Part shown: positions 8,333-16,982 of the stretch, in pieces
Layout of the letters: each line of letters opens with the position of its first letter
Numbering within the stretch: position 1 is the stretch's first letter
NCBI GenBank assembly: GCA_021295955.1
Contig: JAGWBJ010000005.1
Span: forward strand, 168,597 to 232,596
Direction of reading: 5' to 3'
Length of the DNA: 64,000 nt
Source: Dehalococcoidia bacterium
GTDB taxonomy: Bacteria; Chloroflexota; Dehalococcoidia; Lucifugimonadales; JAGWBF01
Notes under the pieces: model-generated
Database searches by the model: none
The model's input: only the letters and a program-made list of their open reading frames with translations
Told to the model about the DNA's origin: nothing
Made by a program: the position numbers and the translations under genes

Positions 8333-8716
8333 ATGCCCATCGTCGACCACAACGAGCTGCCGGAGACGCCATGGAGGCCCAACTACCGCAAGTGGGACAT
8401 CACCCGGCCCGGCGACGGCACCACCAGCACCAGCCTGAGCTACGCCGTCATAGACAAGGGCGCCGGCGCTCCCCTCCACTATCACGAGGAGGACGAGGCT
8501 ATAGTGGTCCTGGAAGGGACCCTGGAGGTCCGCCTGGGGGACCAGGTCCATCGAGTGGGAGCGGACCACACCCTGGTGGTCCCTCCCGGAGAGCCCCACG
8601 GCTTCACCAGCGTGGGCGCCGTGCCCGCACGCGTCCTGGGGTTCTTCCCCTCGCCCGACCCCTTCAACCGCACCACCTTCCTGGAAGGCGCCCCCCCTGA
8701 GGCCCACAGGACCTGA
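8333..8716 (+). CDS. Small cupin-domain protein
   Basis: 127 residues from the second of two adjacent ATGs (8330 and 8333); GGGAG upstream fits the second better. A single cupin barrel has motif 1 as PLHYHEEDEAIVVLEG (two His and a Glu as likely metal ligands) and motif 2 as PPGEPHGFTSVG. Stand-alone cupins of this type bind a metal and may be dioxygenases, isomerases or sensors; nothing here fixes which. It is divergent from the BNR propeller gene and followed by a GC-rich hairpin. Confidence 0.85.
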   Translation: MPIVDHNELPETPWRPNYRKWDITRPGDGTTSTSLSYAVIDKGAGAPLHYHEEDEAIVVLEGTLEVRLGDQVHRVGADHTLVVPPGEPHGFTSVGAVPARVLGFFPSPDPFNRTTFLEGAPPEAHRT

Positions 8717-8744
8717 ACCCGGCGGCCCGTCTTCGACGCCGGGT
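8717..8744 (+). terminator. GC-rich hairpin after the cupin gene
   Basis: ACCCGGCG and CGCCGGGT pair perfectly across a 12-nt loop, starting one base after the cupin stop codon. No T-run follows, so it is only a weak candidate for an intrinsic terminator; it may instead protect the 3' end. Confidence 0.4.
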
Positions 8745-8936
8745 CCTCTGCCCATCTCCAGCCCTTGCCCCTCGGGCGTGTGTCCATAGTGTTCCCAGCA
8801 CGGGGCCCCCTTCATCTCTTCGGGTGAATAGTAGACCGGTCTGGAAGCGCGAAACCCGGGGGAGGGGGCCGAGCCGCCCCCACATGTCATTGCCAAGAAG
8901 ATAACTTGTAGCACCCCTCTTGGAGAATCGCCCACC

Positions 8937-9120
8937 CGTCATTCCCGCGCACGCGGAAATCCAGGGGCTACCACCACCGTGATCTCGTCCAACAGGACGT
9001 CATTCCCGCGCACGCGGGAATCCAGGGGAAGGGAGCGACATAGCCAGCCGCCGACTCCGCGGGTCCTTCCTTCTACGCATCCGAAGGAGGCGTCCCACCC
9101 CCGGATTCCGGGTCGGGGGC
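8937..9120. repeat. REP-like palindromes and associated block
   Basis: Two copies (8937-8967 and 8998-9028) of a 31-bp element with core TTCCCGCGCACGCGGGAA and the ending TCCAGGGG are spaced 61 bp apart. A block to ~9115 follows with AGCCAGCCGCC, GGAGGCG and GGATTCCGGGTCGGGG, paralleling 2921-3003. It belongs to the 1-kb gap (8717-9720) between cupin and TPP-enzyme genes. That gap otherwise holds a hairpin, the 230-bp repeat and the 52-bp repeat; no gene in it is supported. Confidence 0.75.
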
Positions 9121-9194
9121 CACTTTACGGCCCAAGCCTCCGAGTCTGCGAGCGATGTGTCTGTGGAGTGCTGGGCCGGACTTCATCACGGCCC

Positions 9195-9424
9195 GCCCGT
9201 CCTGCTGACACGCTCCCCTTCCCAGCCCGAGGTACGACCGCCTACCATGGTATGCGGGCAGGACACCGCTGGCCCCGGCCTCACCGAAATCTCCCGTTCT
9301 CCGGCGCCAATGAAGAGAGTCCATATCGGAAGCAGACCCTCCCAGCCCTCCGGCAACCCCCCGGAGTCCTCCTCCGGCTCGGCCGATGCACTGGAATGGG
9401 AGAAAGTGAGAGGAAATGAGAGGC
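9195..9424 (+). repeat. Dispersed ~230-bp repeat, copy 1
   Basis: Matches the reverse complement of 55434-55662 over its whole length, from GCCCGTCCTGCTGACACGC to a GGAATGGGAGAAA...ATGAGAG end. Over a 198-base central part I count 29 differences (about 85% identity) and no indels. Differences fall at all three codon positions of the one open frame (8, 8 and 13), so a conserved protein is not well supported. Two copies this far apart in opposite orientation suggest a small mobile or RNA-encoding repeat family. Confidence 0.85.
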
Positions 9425-9433
9425 AAGTAAGAA

Positions 9434-9483
9434 TTTTCATCCCCATACGTGGCCTTCACAAGGCGATTGGCAATTCCGAGCCG
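9434..9483. repeat. Dispersed ~52-bp repeat, copy 2
   Basis: Starts TTTTCATCCCC, contains TACGTGGCCTTCACA and ATTGGCA, and closely matches 3029-3080 in the same orientation, with an internal 2-base length difference (CACAAGG versus CACACAAGG). Confidence 0.6.
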
Positions 9484-9720
9484 CAGGCGAGCAATCTCAG
9501 GCGCCCGCCAACGAGCACGCCGGGCCACCAAGGCTGCGGCGCCGGCACGGCGAGATTCCTCTCTTCTCCGCGCTCCGCTCAGAATGACACCTGGGAGCCG
9601 CGGGCCGGAATTAAATCCAGGGGGGGTCGGGTCTGTTCAGGCCGCCGGTTCTTGGCTAACATAGAGACCGCTGCGGAAGTCGGGGCCCCCAGTACCCATG
9701 CCGCTGCGGAAGGGAGTGCC

Positions 9721-11358
9721 ATGAGAGGCGACGAGATGGTGGCCAGGATACTGAAGGCCGAGGGCGTGGACTGGATGGCCTGCTTCCCGGCCCAGACCTT
9801 GATAGACGCGGGTACACGGGAAGGGATCAGGCCCATCCTTGCCCGCCAGGAGAGGGCCGGGGTCAACATGGCCGACGGCTTCAGCCGAGTCAGCAACGGC
9901 AACGCCATCGGCGTGTTCACCATGCAGGAGGGCCCGGGCGCCGAGAACGCCTTTGCCGGAGTCGCCCAGGCGTACGCGGACTCGGTCCCCATACTGCTGC
10001 TGCCCGGCGGCCCCGCTACACACAGGACCTGGGTGCATCCCAACTTCGAGTCGGTGAAGAACTACGGCGGCGTCACCAAGTGGCGGGCCAACATCAACCG
10101 CCTGGACCGGGTCCCGGAGCTGATGGGAATGGCCTTCACACAGCTTCGGCACGGCCGCCGAGGCCCGGTGATGCTGGAGCTGCCCTCCGACGTAGCCGGC
10201 CAGGAGGTGGACGAGGGCGCCTTCCACTACACGCCGGTGCGCCCCTTCAGGTCCGGGGCTGACCCCGACGACGTGCGGGACCTGGTTACCGCACTCCTCC
10301 GGGCATCGTGCCCGGTCATCAACGCCGGGCAGGGAGCCCTCTACGCCGAGGCCTCCGACGAGCTGGTGGAGCTGTCCGAGCTCATCAGCGTCCCCGTGAT
10401 GACCACCCTGGCAGGGAAGAGCGCCTTTCCCGAGGACCACCGGTTTGCCCTGGGGACCGGGGCCCGGACCCGCACCCTCATGGTGAGCCACTTCCTGAAG
10501 AAGGCCGACTTCGTCTTGGGCGTGGGGACCAGCTTCACCAGGTCCAACTTCACGACGCCCATCCCTGACGGTGTGACCCTGGCCCAGTGCACCAACTGCC
10601 CCGAGGACCTGAACAAGGACTACCGCATCCATCTGGCCGCAGTGGGGGACGCCAGGGTGGTGCTGCGGCAGATCATCGACGAGGTCAAGCGGCAGATCGG
10701 GGACCACGGCCGGGGAGACGTCGACGGCGTGGCCACGGAGATAGCAAGGGTCAAGGAGGCGTGGATGGCCGAGTGGGGGCCGCGGCTGAGCTCCGACGAG
10801 GTGCCCATAAACCCGTATCGGGTGATCCACGAGCTGGCCCAGGCGGTGGACGTGGCCAACACCATCGTCACCCACGACTCGGGGTACCCGCGGGAGCAGC
10901 TAGTCCCCTTCTGGCCCGTCGTCAAGCCCAGGGGGTATATCGGCTGGGGCAAGTCCACCCAGCTTGGCTACGGACTCGGGCTGGCCATGGGCGCCAAAAT
11001 GGCGGCCCCAGACAAGCAGGTGGTGAACTTCATGGGCGACGCGGCCTTCGGCATGGCCGGCATGGACATCGAGACCGCGTCCCGGTCCCGCATCCCCATC
11101 CTGACCATCATCCTGAACAACGGGGTGATGACCCACTATGACTCCACCATGCCCTACGCCTCGGAGCAGTGGGGAAGCAACCGGCTGGGGGGAGAGTACG
11201 CCAAGGTGGCCGAGGGGCTGGGAGCCTACTCCGAACAGGTCCGAGCTCCCCAGGAGATCGGCCCCGCCATAGAGCGAGGGCTGTCCGCCAACCGGGAGGG
11301 CCGTCCCGCGGTGCTGGAGATGATGACCAAGGCCGAGGAGAACATCTCCTTGTCCTAG
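9721..11358 (+). CDS. Thiamine diphosphate-dependent enzyme (acetolactate synthase-like)
   Basis: 545 residues from the ATG at 9721, preceded by AGGGAG; the open frame extends upstream through repeats but has no supported start there. It has the three-domain layout of the IlvB/benzoylformate decarboxylase/oxalyl-CoA decarboxylase superfamily. The catalytic Glu appears in ARQERAGVNMADG at about residue 43. The cofactor site is MGDAAFGMAGMDIETA...LNNG at about residues 438-465. The reaction (2-oxoacid decarboxylation, carboligation or 2-hydroxyacyl lyase) is unresolved. It is followed by an FMN alpha-hydroxyacid oxidase, which could supply its 2-oxoacid substrate. Confidence 0.88.
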   Translation: MRGDEMVARILKAEGVDWMACFPAQTLIDAGTREGIRPILARQERAGVNMADGFSRVSNGNAIGVFTMQEGPGAENAFAGVAQAYADSVPILLLPGGPATHRTWVHPNFESVKNYGGVTKWRANINRLDRVPELMGMAFTQLRHGRRGPVMLELPSDVAGQEVDEGAFHYTPVRPFRSGADPDDVRDLVTALLRASCPVINAGQGALYAEASDELVELSELISVPVMTTLAGKSAFPEDHRFALGTGARTRTLMVSHFLKKADFVLGVGTSFTRSNFTTPIPDGVTLAQCTNCPEDLNKDYRIHLAAVGDARVVLRQIIDEVKRQIGDHGRGDVDGVATEIARVKEAWMAEWGPRLSSDEVPINPYRVIHELAQAVDVANTIVTHDSGYPREQLVPFWPVVKPRGYIGWGKSTQLGYGLGLAMGAKMAAPDKQVVNFMGDAAFGMAGMDIETASRSRIPILTIILNNGVMTHYDSTMPYASEQWGSNRLGGEYAKVAEGLGAYSEQVRAPQEIGPAIERGLSANREGRPAVLEMMTKAEENISLS

Positions 11359-11461
11359 CCCCGGCCCGGCAGAGGGTCGGGCAGACGGGTCCTAGCGCCA
11401 GCCCGGCAGGGGTCGGGCAGACGGGTCCTAGCCCCGGCCCGGCAGAGGGTCGGGCAGACGG
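11352..11461. repeat. Three-unit ~37-bp tandem repeat overlapping a stop codon
   Basis: Units of 37, 36 and 37 bp begin GTCCTAG and end GGGCAGACGG. The first unit contains the last codons and TAG stop of the TPP enzyme (11356-11358), so the array appears to have grown from the 3' end of that gene. It lies 40 bp upstream of the FMN oxidase start. Confidence 0.9.
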
Positions 11462-11500
11462 CCGGCCCACGGCCCTATTCCGGTAGGCCAGGAGAGGTGA

Positions 11501-12577
11501 GTGACGGTGGATTTCGTCACCAACGAAGAGATCATTCAGGCGGCCAGGCGCAATCTGGACCAGGGCCCCTGGGACTACCTCGTGGGCGGGTCCGAGTCGG
11601 AAACGACCATGCGGCGCAACCGCCTGGCCTTCGACCGGCTGGCCTTTCGCCCCAGGGTCCTGGTGGACGTCTCCAGCACCGACCCCTCCACCACGTTCCT
11701 CGGCCACCCCATGCGCATCCCGGTGATGCTTGCCCCCATCGGCTCGCTCCAGGTCTTCGCTCCCGAGGGCGGCTGCGCCTCGGCCCAGGCCGCCGCCGAG
11801 TTCGGGACGGTGCAGGTAGTCAGCTCCGTCACCGAGCCCTCCCTGGAGGAGATCGCGGCCGGCGCCGATGGCCCCAAGGTGTTCCAGCTATACGTGCACG
11901 GAGACTGGGACTGGACCAAAGACATAGTCGGTAGGGTGAAGCAGGCGGGCTACTCCGCCCTCTGCCTCACCGTCGACACCGCCCGTTACAGCCGCAGGGA
12001 GCGCCAGATGCTGAGCCGCTGGACTCCCCCAACCAGGCGCCGCCCGTGGGACCCGACCCACGCGGCCTCCCTCACCTGGGAAAAGATGGCGCGGATAAAG
12101 GACTTCGCCGGCCTCCCCTTCATCCTCAAGGGAGTGGCGACTCGCGAGGACGCCCTCCTGGCGGTGGAGCACGGCATCGACGTGATATGGGTCTCCAATC
12201 ACGGCGGGCGCCAGCTTGACCACGGCCGCGGCACCATGGACATGCTGGCAGACATCGTCCAGGCGGCCGGCGGAAGGGCCCGGATCGTCCTGGACGGTGG
12301 AATCCAGCGGGGCAGCGACGTGGCCAAGGCCCTGGCCCTGGGGGCCGACGCCGTGGCCATCGGGCGACTCCAGGCATGGGGCCTGGCGGCCGCCGGTCGG
12401 GCGGGCGTCGTAAGGGTCCTGGAAATCCTGGAGGACGAGCTGCTCATAGCCATGGCCCTGCTGGGAGTCACGTCGGTGGACCGGCTTACCCCGGAGTACG
12501 TATGCCAGGCGGACGCGGTCACGGCGGCCCACGAGATGAGCGCCTGGGTGAACAAGCCCGTGGACCGGATACTCTAG
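11501..12577 (+). CDS. FMN-dependent alpha-hydroxyacid oxidase/dehydrogenase 1
   Basis: 358 residues from GTG 11501 (AGGAG at 11490; a GTG two codons later is also possible). A TIM barrel of the glycolate oxidase/lactate dehydrogenase family, which oxidises 2-hydroxyacids to 2-oxoacids with FMN. It shows QLYVHGDWDW with the active-site Tyr, and the key WVSNHGGRQLDHG carrying catalytic His and substrate-binding Arg. Phosphate binding is by LDGGIQRGSDVAKALALGADAVAIGR. All canonical residues are present, unlike the paralogue at 51247. It follows the TPP enzyme on the same strand, suggesting hydroxyacid oxidation then 2-oxoacid cleavage. Confidence 0.92.
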   Translation: MTVDFVTNEEIIQAARRNLDQGPWDYLVGGSESETTMRRNRLAFDRLAFRPRVLVDVSSTDPSTTFLGHPMRIPVMLAPIGSLQVFAPEGGCASAQAAAEFGTVQVVSSVTEPSLEEIAAGADGPKVFQLYVHGDWDWTKDIVGRVKQAGYSALCLTVDTARYSRRERQMLSRWTPPTRRRPWDPTHAASLTWEKMARIKDFAGLPFILKGVATREDALLAVEHGIDVIWVSNHGGRQLDHGRGTMDMLADIVQAAGGRARIVLDGGIQRGSDVAKALALGADAVAIGRLQAWGLAAAGRAGVVRVLEILEDELLIAMALLGVTSVDRLTPEYVCQADAVTAAHEMSAWVNKPVDRIL

Positions 12578-12580
12578 CCC

Positions 12581-12612
12581 CCGGCCGCCGGGTCCCTTCG
12601 CGCGGCGGCCGG
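12581..12612 (+). terminator. GC-rich hairpin after the FMN oxidase gene
   Basis: CCGGCCGCC pairs perfectly with GGCGGCCGG across a 14-nt loop, starting four bases after the stop. No T-tract follows, so the terminator call is weak. Confidence 0.4.
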
Positions 12613-12676
12613 ATTGGCCGGGAAGCGGCAGCCCTGCTAGAATTGATGCCACCGCCATAGGGAAGGGGACACGAGT

Positions 12677-13669
12677 ATGGGCAAGGATGTCACCATTTTC
12701 ATTGGGACCATCGGACAGGGTATCTGGCGCAGCAGGGATGGAGGGAATACCTGGGACAGATCGCGCCTGCAGGTCCGGCCCGGCAGGTTCGGCGTCAGCG
12801 GGGAGAGCGAGGTGCGCGCCTTCGCCGTGCACCCCCGGGACCAGGGGACCGTCTACGCGGGCACGGACACCGGCGTCTACCGCACCGGGGACGGAGGGGA
12901 TAGCTGGGAGAAGCTGGAGTCCCCCATGAACGAGGTGCCCATCTGGGCCCTGGCCGTGGACCCCGTGGACCCGGACACCATCTTCGCGGGGACCCGGCCG
13001 TCGGCCCTCTTTCGCACCAGGGACGCGGGCCGGACCTGGGACAAGCTCAGCGTGGAGCTGGTCGACGAGTGCCCCAACGTTGTGGTGCCCAGGGTCACGG
13101 CCCTCCTGGTCGACCCGGAGGACCACGGCAGCATCTGGGCGGGGATCGAGGTGGACGGGGTCAGGCACAGCGCCGACGGAGGCGACACCTGGGAAGCGGT
13201 GCACGCGGGAATCACGGACCCGGACATCCACCACATGGCCGTCATCGCGGGCCCTCCCAAGACCATCCTGACCATCACGCCGGGGGAGGTGTTCTCCAGC
13301 GCAGACGACGGCCTCACCTGGGAGGCCGTGGGCGCCGCTCCCCAGGTCAGCCTGCCCTACTGCCGTGTCGTGGCGGTCAAGGAGGACGATCCCAACGTCG
13401 TGTACATGGGCAGCGGAGAGGGGGCCTACGGAGGTGTGGGGGCCCTTCACCGCTCCGCCGACATGGGCCGCACCTGGGAGGCCATACCCCTCATGGTAAA
13501 GCCCAACGGCACCGTCCACAACCTCGCCACCCATCCCTCGGACGCAGGCTTCTTGGTGGCCAGCAGCATCAACGGCCAGGTGTTCGTCAGCTCCGACGCC
13601 GGCGACTCGTGGTCCAAGGTGTCCAGGGAGTGGGGCATCGTCCACGCCCTGGCCTGGGTCCCCAACTAG
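12677..13669 (+). CDS. Sialidase/BNR-type beta-propeller protein 2
   Basis: 330 residues with repeated blades ending in S/T-x-D-x-G-x-x-W motifs: WRSRDGGNTWDRS, YRTGDGGDSWEKL, FRTRDAGRTWDKL, RHSADGGDTWEAV, FSSADDGLTWEAV, HRSADMGRTWEAI and VSSDAGDSWSKV. Seven or so blades fit the length. No signal peptide or membrane helix is present. It resembles the protein at 7038-8093, so this genome keeps at least two cytoplasmic propellers of this kind. Similar proteins are often annotated as sortilin-like or exo-alpha-sialidase, but no catalytic set is apparent. Function unknown. Confidence 0.85.
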   Translation: MGKDVTIFIGTIGQGIWRSRDGGNTWDRSRLQVRPGRFGVSGESEVRAFAVHPRDQGTVYAGTDTGVYRTGDGGDSWEKLESPMNEVPIWALAVDPVDPDTIFAGTRPSALFRTRDAGRTWDKLSVELVDECPNVVVPRVTALLVDPEDHGSIWAGIEVDGVRHSADGGDTWEAVHAGITDPDIHHMAVIAGPPKTILTITPGEVFSSADDGLTWEAVGAAPQVSLPYCRVVAVKEDDPNVVYMGSGEGAYGGVGALHRSADMGRTWEAIPLMVKPNGTVHNLATHPSDAGFLVASSINGQVFVSSDAGDSWSKVSREWGIVHALAWVPN

Positions 13670-13740
13670 GGGCCGCTCACACGTGCCGTCACCGCCGCAC
13701 GGCGGGGCGACGATTTCCGGGAGCCCTCTCTACAGGCGAA

Positions 13741-13800
13741 CCCAAATGGTGGAGCCCAAATGGTGGAGCCCACACGGTGGCCCGCACGGCGGGCCCGCAC
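13741..13800. repeat. Short tandem repeats upstream of capA-like gene
   Basis: CCCAAATGGTGGAG is repeated twice (13741-13754, 13755-13768), then degenerates through CCCACACGGTGG and CCCGCACGGCGG. The array ends about 10 bp before the Shine-Dalgarno of the next gene. Confidence 0.8.
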
Positions 13801-13817
13801 CGTAGCAAGGAGGAGCC

Positions 13818-15197
13818 ATGCTGTATAACGCCGAGAGCGGCGACTTTCAGATAGTGGTCACCGGCGACTCGATCATCACCCGGAGCATGTCGGCCTTCCA
13901 GGAGCCCAGGTTCCTCAAGCTGGTGGACCTGCTCCACGGGGGAGACGTCACCGTCACCAACGCCGAGATGTTGTTCCACAACTACGAGGACCCGCCCACG
14001 GCGAGACCCGGCGGCACCTACATGCGGGCGGACCCCAAGCTGATCGGGGAGCTCCGGTACCTGGGCGTCGACATGGTGGCCTGCGCCAACAACCACGCCT
14101 ACGATTTTGGCGAGAACGGCATCCTGACCAACATCCGGTACCTGGACCGGTACGAGATGCCCCACGCCGGCACGGGGCGGAACCTGTCCGAAGCCCGCTC
14201 CCCCGTGTACCTGGACACCGCCAGGGGCCGGGTGGCGCTGATCTCCGTCACCTCCTCGGGACCCCAGGGGATGCGGGCGGGGGACCAGTGGCGGGACGGC
14301 GCGGGCCGTCCGGGCGCCAACCTGCTCCGGTACACCACCCGGTACACCGTGGACCGTCCGGTCTTCGACGCCCTGCGCCGGATGAGCCAGGGGCTGGGCC
14401 TGGAGGAGCTCAAGGCCCATCGCGGGTCCAACCCGTGGCAGGGGCAGTTCGAAGAGGACACCGACACGCAGTTCTTCCTGCCCAACCTGAACAACGAGTA
14501 CCAGTACCCGGAGCCCAATGGCTGCACCTTCGTGGTGGGCGAGACCTTCGAGACCCGTCACGTGGCCAACGACGAGGACCTGGAAGGGAACCTACAGCGG
14601 GTGCGCGACGCCCGACGCCAGGCCGACTGGGTGATCGTGAGCGTGCACACCCACGAGAACGGCAAGACGGGCGACGACCCGTCGGACCTCATCGTCGATT
14701 TCGCCCACGCCTGCATCGACGCCGGCGCCGACGTGGTCTCCGGCCACGGGCCCCATGTGGACCGGGGCATAGAGGTCTACAAGGCCAAGCCCATCTTCTA
14801 CAGCCTCGCCCACCTGACCCTGCAGAACGACACGGTGGCCTGGATGCCGTGGGAGAACATGCAGCGCGTGTCCCTGGGCTGGGAGGCCACCCCGGCGGAC
14901 TTCTTCGACGCACGGTCGGGCAGGGAGCACCTGGACGAGTGGAGGGACTTCGCCGTCCAGCCCTTCCGGTGGCGCAACGCCGTGGCCACCGTCACCTTCA
15001 AGGCCAGGGAGCTCCAGGAGATAAGGCTCTACCCCATAGACCTGGGCTTCAAACGTCCCCGCTCCCAGAGGGGCCGGCCCGTGCTGGCACAGGGCGACGT
15101 GGCCCAAGAGGTGCTCGACCTGTTCAGGATGCTCTCACTGCCCTTCGGCACCGACCTGGACATCCGGGACGAGGTCGGGGTCATACAGGTCCGCTAG
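13818..15197 (+). CDS. CapA family protein (metallophosphoesterase-like fold)
   Basis: 459 residues, AGGAGG before the ATG. CapA-family features are VVTGDSI near residue 13, VTNAEMLF near 50, CANNHAYDFG near 93-102, VSVHTHEN near 275, and GHGPHVDRGIEVY near 310, followed by FYSLAH. These Asp/Asn/His residues match the calcineurin-like metal site. Classic CapA takes part in poly-gamma-glutamate synthesis and is membrane-anchored, but this protein has no signal or membrane segment and no capB or capC neighbours, so a capsule role is doubtful. It converges with the MFS gene, only 7 bp between stops. Confidence 0.88.
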   Translation: MLYNAESGDFQIVVTGDSIITRSMSAFQEPRFLKLVDLLHGGDVTVTNAEMLFHNYEDPPTARPGGTYMRADPKLIGELRYLGVDMVACANNHAYDFGENGILTNIRYLDRYEMPHAGTGRNLSEARSPVYLDTARGRVALISVTSSGPQGMRAGDQWRDGAGRPGANLLRYTTRYTVDRPVFDALRRMSQGLGLEELKAHRGSNPWQGQFEEDTDTQFFLPNLNNEYQYPEPNGCTFVVGETFETRHVANDEDLEGNLQRVRDARRQADWVIVSVHTHENGKTGDDPSDLIVDFAHACIDAGADVVSGHGPHVDRGIEVYKAKPIFYSLAHLTLQNDTVAWMPWENMQRVSLGWEATPADFFDARSGREHLDEWRDFAVQPFRWRNAVATVTFKARELQEIRLYPIDLGFKRPRSQRGRPVLAQGDVAQEVLDLFRMLSLPFGTDLDIRDEVGVIQVR

Positions 15198-15204
15198 AGC
15201 CCTG

Positions 15205-16527
15205 CTACCCCGAAGAGCGCAGCGCCGGCGGCAGGAGCCTCTCCCAGTCGGGCGTCAGCCGACGGGACGTGGGCGGCAGAAATAGGACCGAGACCAGGCC
15301 TGCGAGGCTGAGCACGGCGGACAGCGCCACCGCGCTGGCGAGGTCGCCCGTCAGGTCCCACAGGAACCCCCCTGCCAGCGGTCCCAGGGCCATGCCGACG
15401 CCGTTCCCCAGCATCTGCCAGCCGTATACCGTGCCTATGGGAGCGCCGCCGAAGTACTGGCGGTTGATGATGGGAAACGCCGGCACCTCGCCTCCGAGGC
15501 CTATCCCGAAGAGGCCGGCGAACAGGTAGAAGGCCCACGGGTCCTGGTACAGGAGCAGGATCAACGGAGGGAACGCCTGCAGCACGAAGCAGACCGTCAG
15601 CACGCTCTTGGTGCCGAAGCGGTCCGCCACTATCGGCACCAGGAACCGGGCGATCATGCTGAAGACGGTTAGGGTTATGTAAGCTCCCACGGCCATCTCC
15701 CGGGACAGGCCCGCGTCGACGGCCATGGCGATCATGAAGACGATGAAGATGTTGTGGCCCATGCACCCCCAGAAGTGGACCCCTATCAGGTTCCAGAAGG
15801 CCCCGGTGCGCCGGGCCTGTCCGAAGAAGACACGGGTCCTTATCTTGGCGGTGTCGTCCGCCTGCAGCCTCTTCACGGGCTCCGTCTCCGGCGCCCCGAA
15901 GGGCCGCAGGCCTATCTCGGCGGGCTCGTTGTAGAAGGGCCGTATCAGCAAGAGCAGCACGGCCCCGCCCACTATTCCGGGCAGCCAGAAGGTCTGCTTC
16001 AGGCCGAACTCGCTGATGAGGAAGGCCATCAGCGGGATTAGCAGGGCCGTCCCCATCACCTGGAACCCCTGCAGGCCGCCCATTGCCAGCCCCAGGTGTG
16101 TCCTGAACCAGACGGTGACTCCCGAGACCAGGGGCACCTGGAAGATGGCCATCGACGCGCCCAGCAGGAGGCCGAAGGAGAGGTAGAACTGCCAAAGCTG
16201 GGTCATGACGCCGGTGAGCAGCATGCCCGCTATGAACAGAAGGGACCCCACCACCATGGTGCGCCGGACCCCGGACCGGTCGCCGACCCAGCCCATGACG
16301 GGGCCCAGCAGCCCGGAGACCAGCCACTGCAGGGTGAAGGCAAAGGCGATGGCCCCGTAGCTCCAGCCAAAGCCGCCTGGGGCCTGGAGATGCGGTATCA
16401 GGGGAGTGGCGGCGAACCGGATGGAGGAGCTGATCGTCCACATCACCCCGGCCAGCGTCACCATGACCCACGAGTAGTGTATCCGCCACGGTCCAACGGA
16501 AAGCTGGCCGGGATTGACGTTGATCAC
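15205..16527 (-). CDS. Major facilitator superfamily transporter
   Basis: 440 residues from a GTG start. The protein is largely hydrophobic with about 12 predicted membrane helices and the MFS motif-A loop GWVGDRSGVRRT between helices 2 and 3. A charged central loop (about residues 205-235) separates the halves. It looks like the OFA/monocarboxylate-type branch, suggesting uptake or export of small organic acids, but the substrate is not identifiable. No strong Shine-Dalgarno is seen. The neighbouring catabolic genes fit a carboxylate carrier. Confidence 0.9.
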   Translation of the reverse strand: MINVNPGQLSVGPWRIHYSWVMVTLAGVMWTISSSIRFAATPLIPHLQAPGGFGWSYGAIAFAFTLQWLVSGLLGPVMGWVGDRSGVRRTMVVGSLLFIAGMLLTGVMTQLWQFYLSFGLLLGASMAIFQVPLVSGVTVWFRTHLGLAMGGLQGFQVMGTALLIPLMAFLISEFGLKQTFWLPGIVGGAVLLLLIRPFYNEPAEIGLRPFGAPETEPVKRLQADDTAKIRTRVFFGQARRTGAFWNLIGVHFWGCMGHNIFIVFMIAMAVDAGLSREMAVGAYITLTVFSMIARFLVPIVADRFGTKSVLTVCFVLQAFPPLILLLYQDPWAFYLFAGLFGIGLGGEVPAFPIINRQYFGGAPIGTVYGWQMLGNGVGMALGPLAGGFLWDLTGDLASAVALSAVLSLAGLVSVLFLPPTSRRLTPDWERLLPPALRSSG

Positions 16528-16613
16528 GGCCCGGACGCCCCGCGAGCCGCTACCACACCCTTACCGTCCGGCTGGAAGAGCCCTGCTCCATCGTGCTCGT
16601 CGATGGGGGGCGG

Positions 16614-16925
16614 CTACCCCGGCATCGGGACGGCCCGCGGAGCCGTCTCCTGGATGGCGGCGCCTGCGGCCCCGCTCGTCTCCCCCTGCCGGAGGGCGGA
16701 CAGTATCGCCTCGGCAAGCTGCCGCGCCGACGCCGGGTCCAGCTCCACGGCTATCCTGGCGCCCAGGCCCCGCTCGGGATTGACAAAGTCGATGCTCAGG
16801 GCGTGGTCCAGGGGCATCCGGTAGGGGTGGTCGTAGGACACGTTCGCCTGGCGCAAGGGGAACCACCCGTCGGCCCCCTTTCCGCAGCCCTGGATCTCTC
16901 TTTTCTCCACGATCATCGTACACAT
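16614..16925 (-). CDS. Small conserved protein (DUF6295-like)
   Basis: 103 residues from the ATG at 16925, which has GGAGAGG six bases upstream; an in-frame ATG five codons earlier has no ribosome site. The N-terminus MCTMIVEK, then GSGKG-like GCGKGADGWF, YDHPYRMPLDHALSIDF and a C-terminal helix SARQLAEAILSALRQG recall the DUF6295 family as I remember it. The pattern of Cys, His and Asp residues may bind metal. Function unknown. It lies between the MFS and dienelactone hydrolase genes, all on the minus strand. Confidence 0.75.
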   Translation of the reverse strand: MCTMIVEKREIQGCGKGADGWFPLRQANVSYDHPYRMPLDHALSIDFVNPERGLGARIAVELDPASARQLAEAILSALRQGETSGAAGAAIQETAPRAVPMPG

Positions 16926-16982
16926 GAAGCGCCTCTCCAATCGGCCTGTGTCACTGCTGTTCCGTCGCCGAACCAGAACGGT

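Noticed and set aside
9157-9720. N-terminal extension of the TPP enzyme by 188 codons
   Set aside because: It reads through the 230-bp and 52-bp repeats, whereas the ATG at 9721 has a ribosome site and gives the normal family length.
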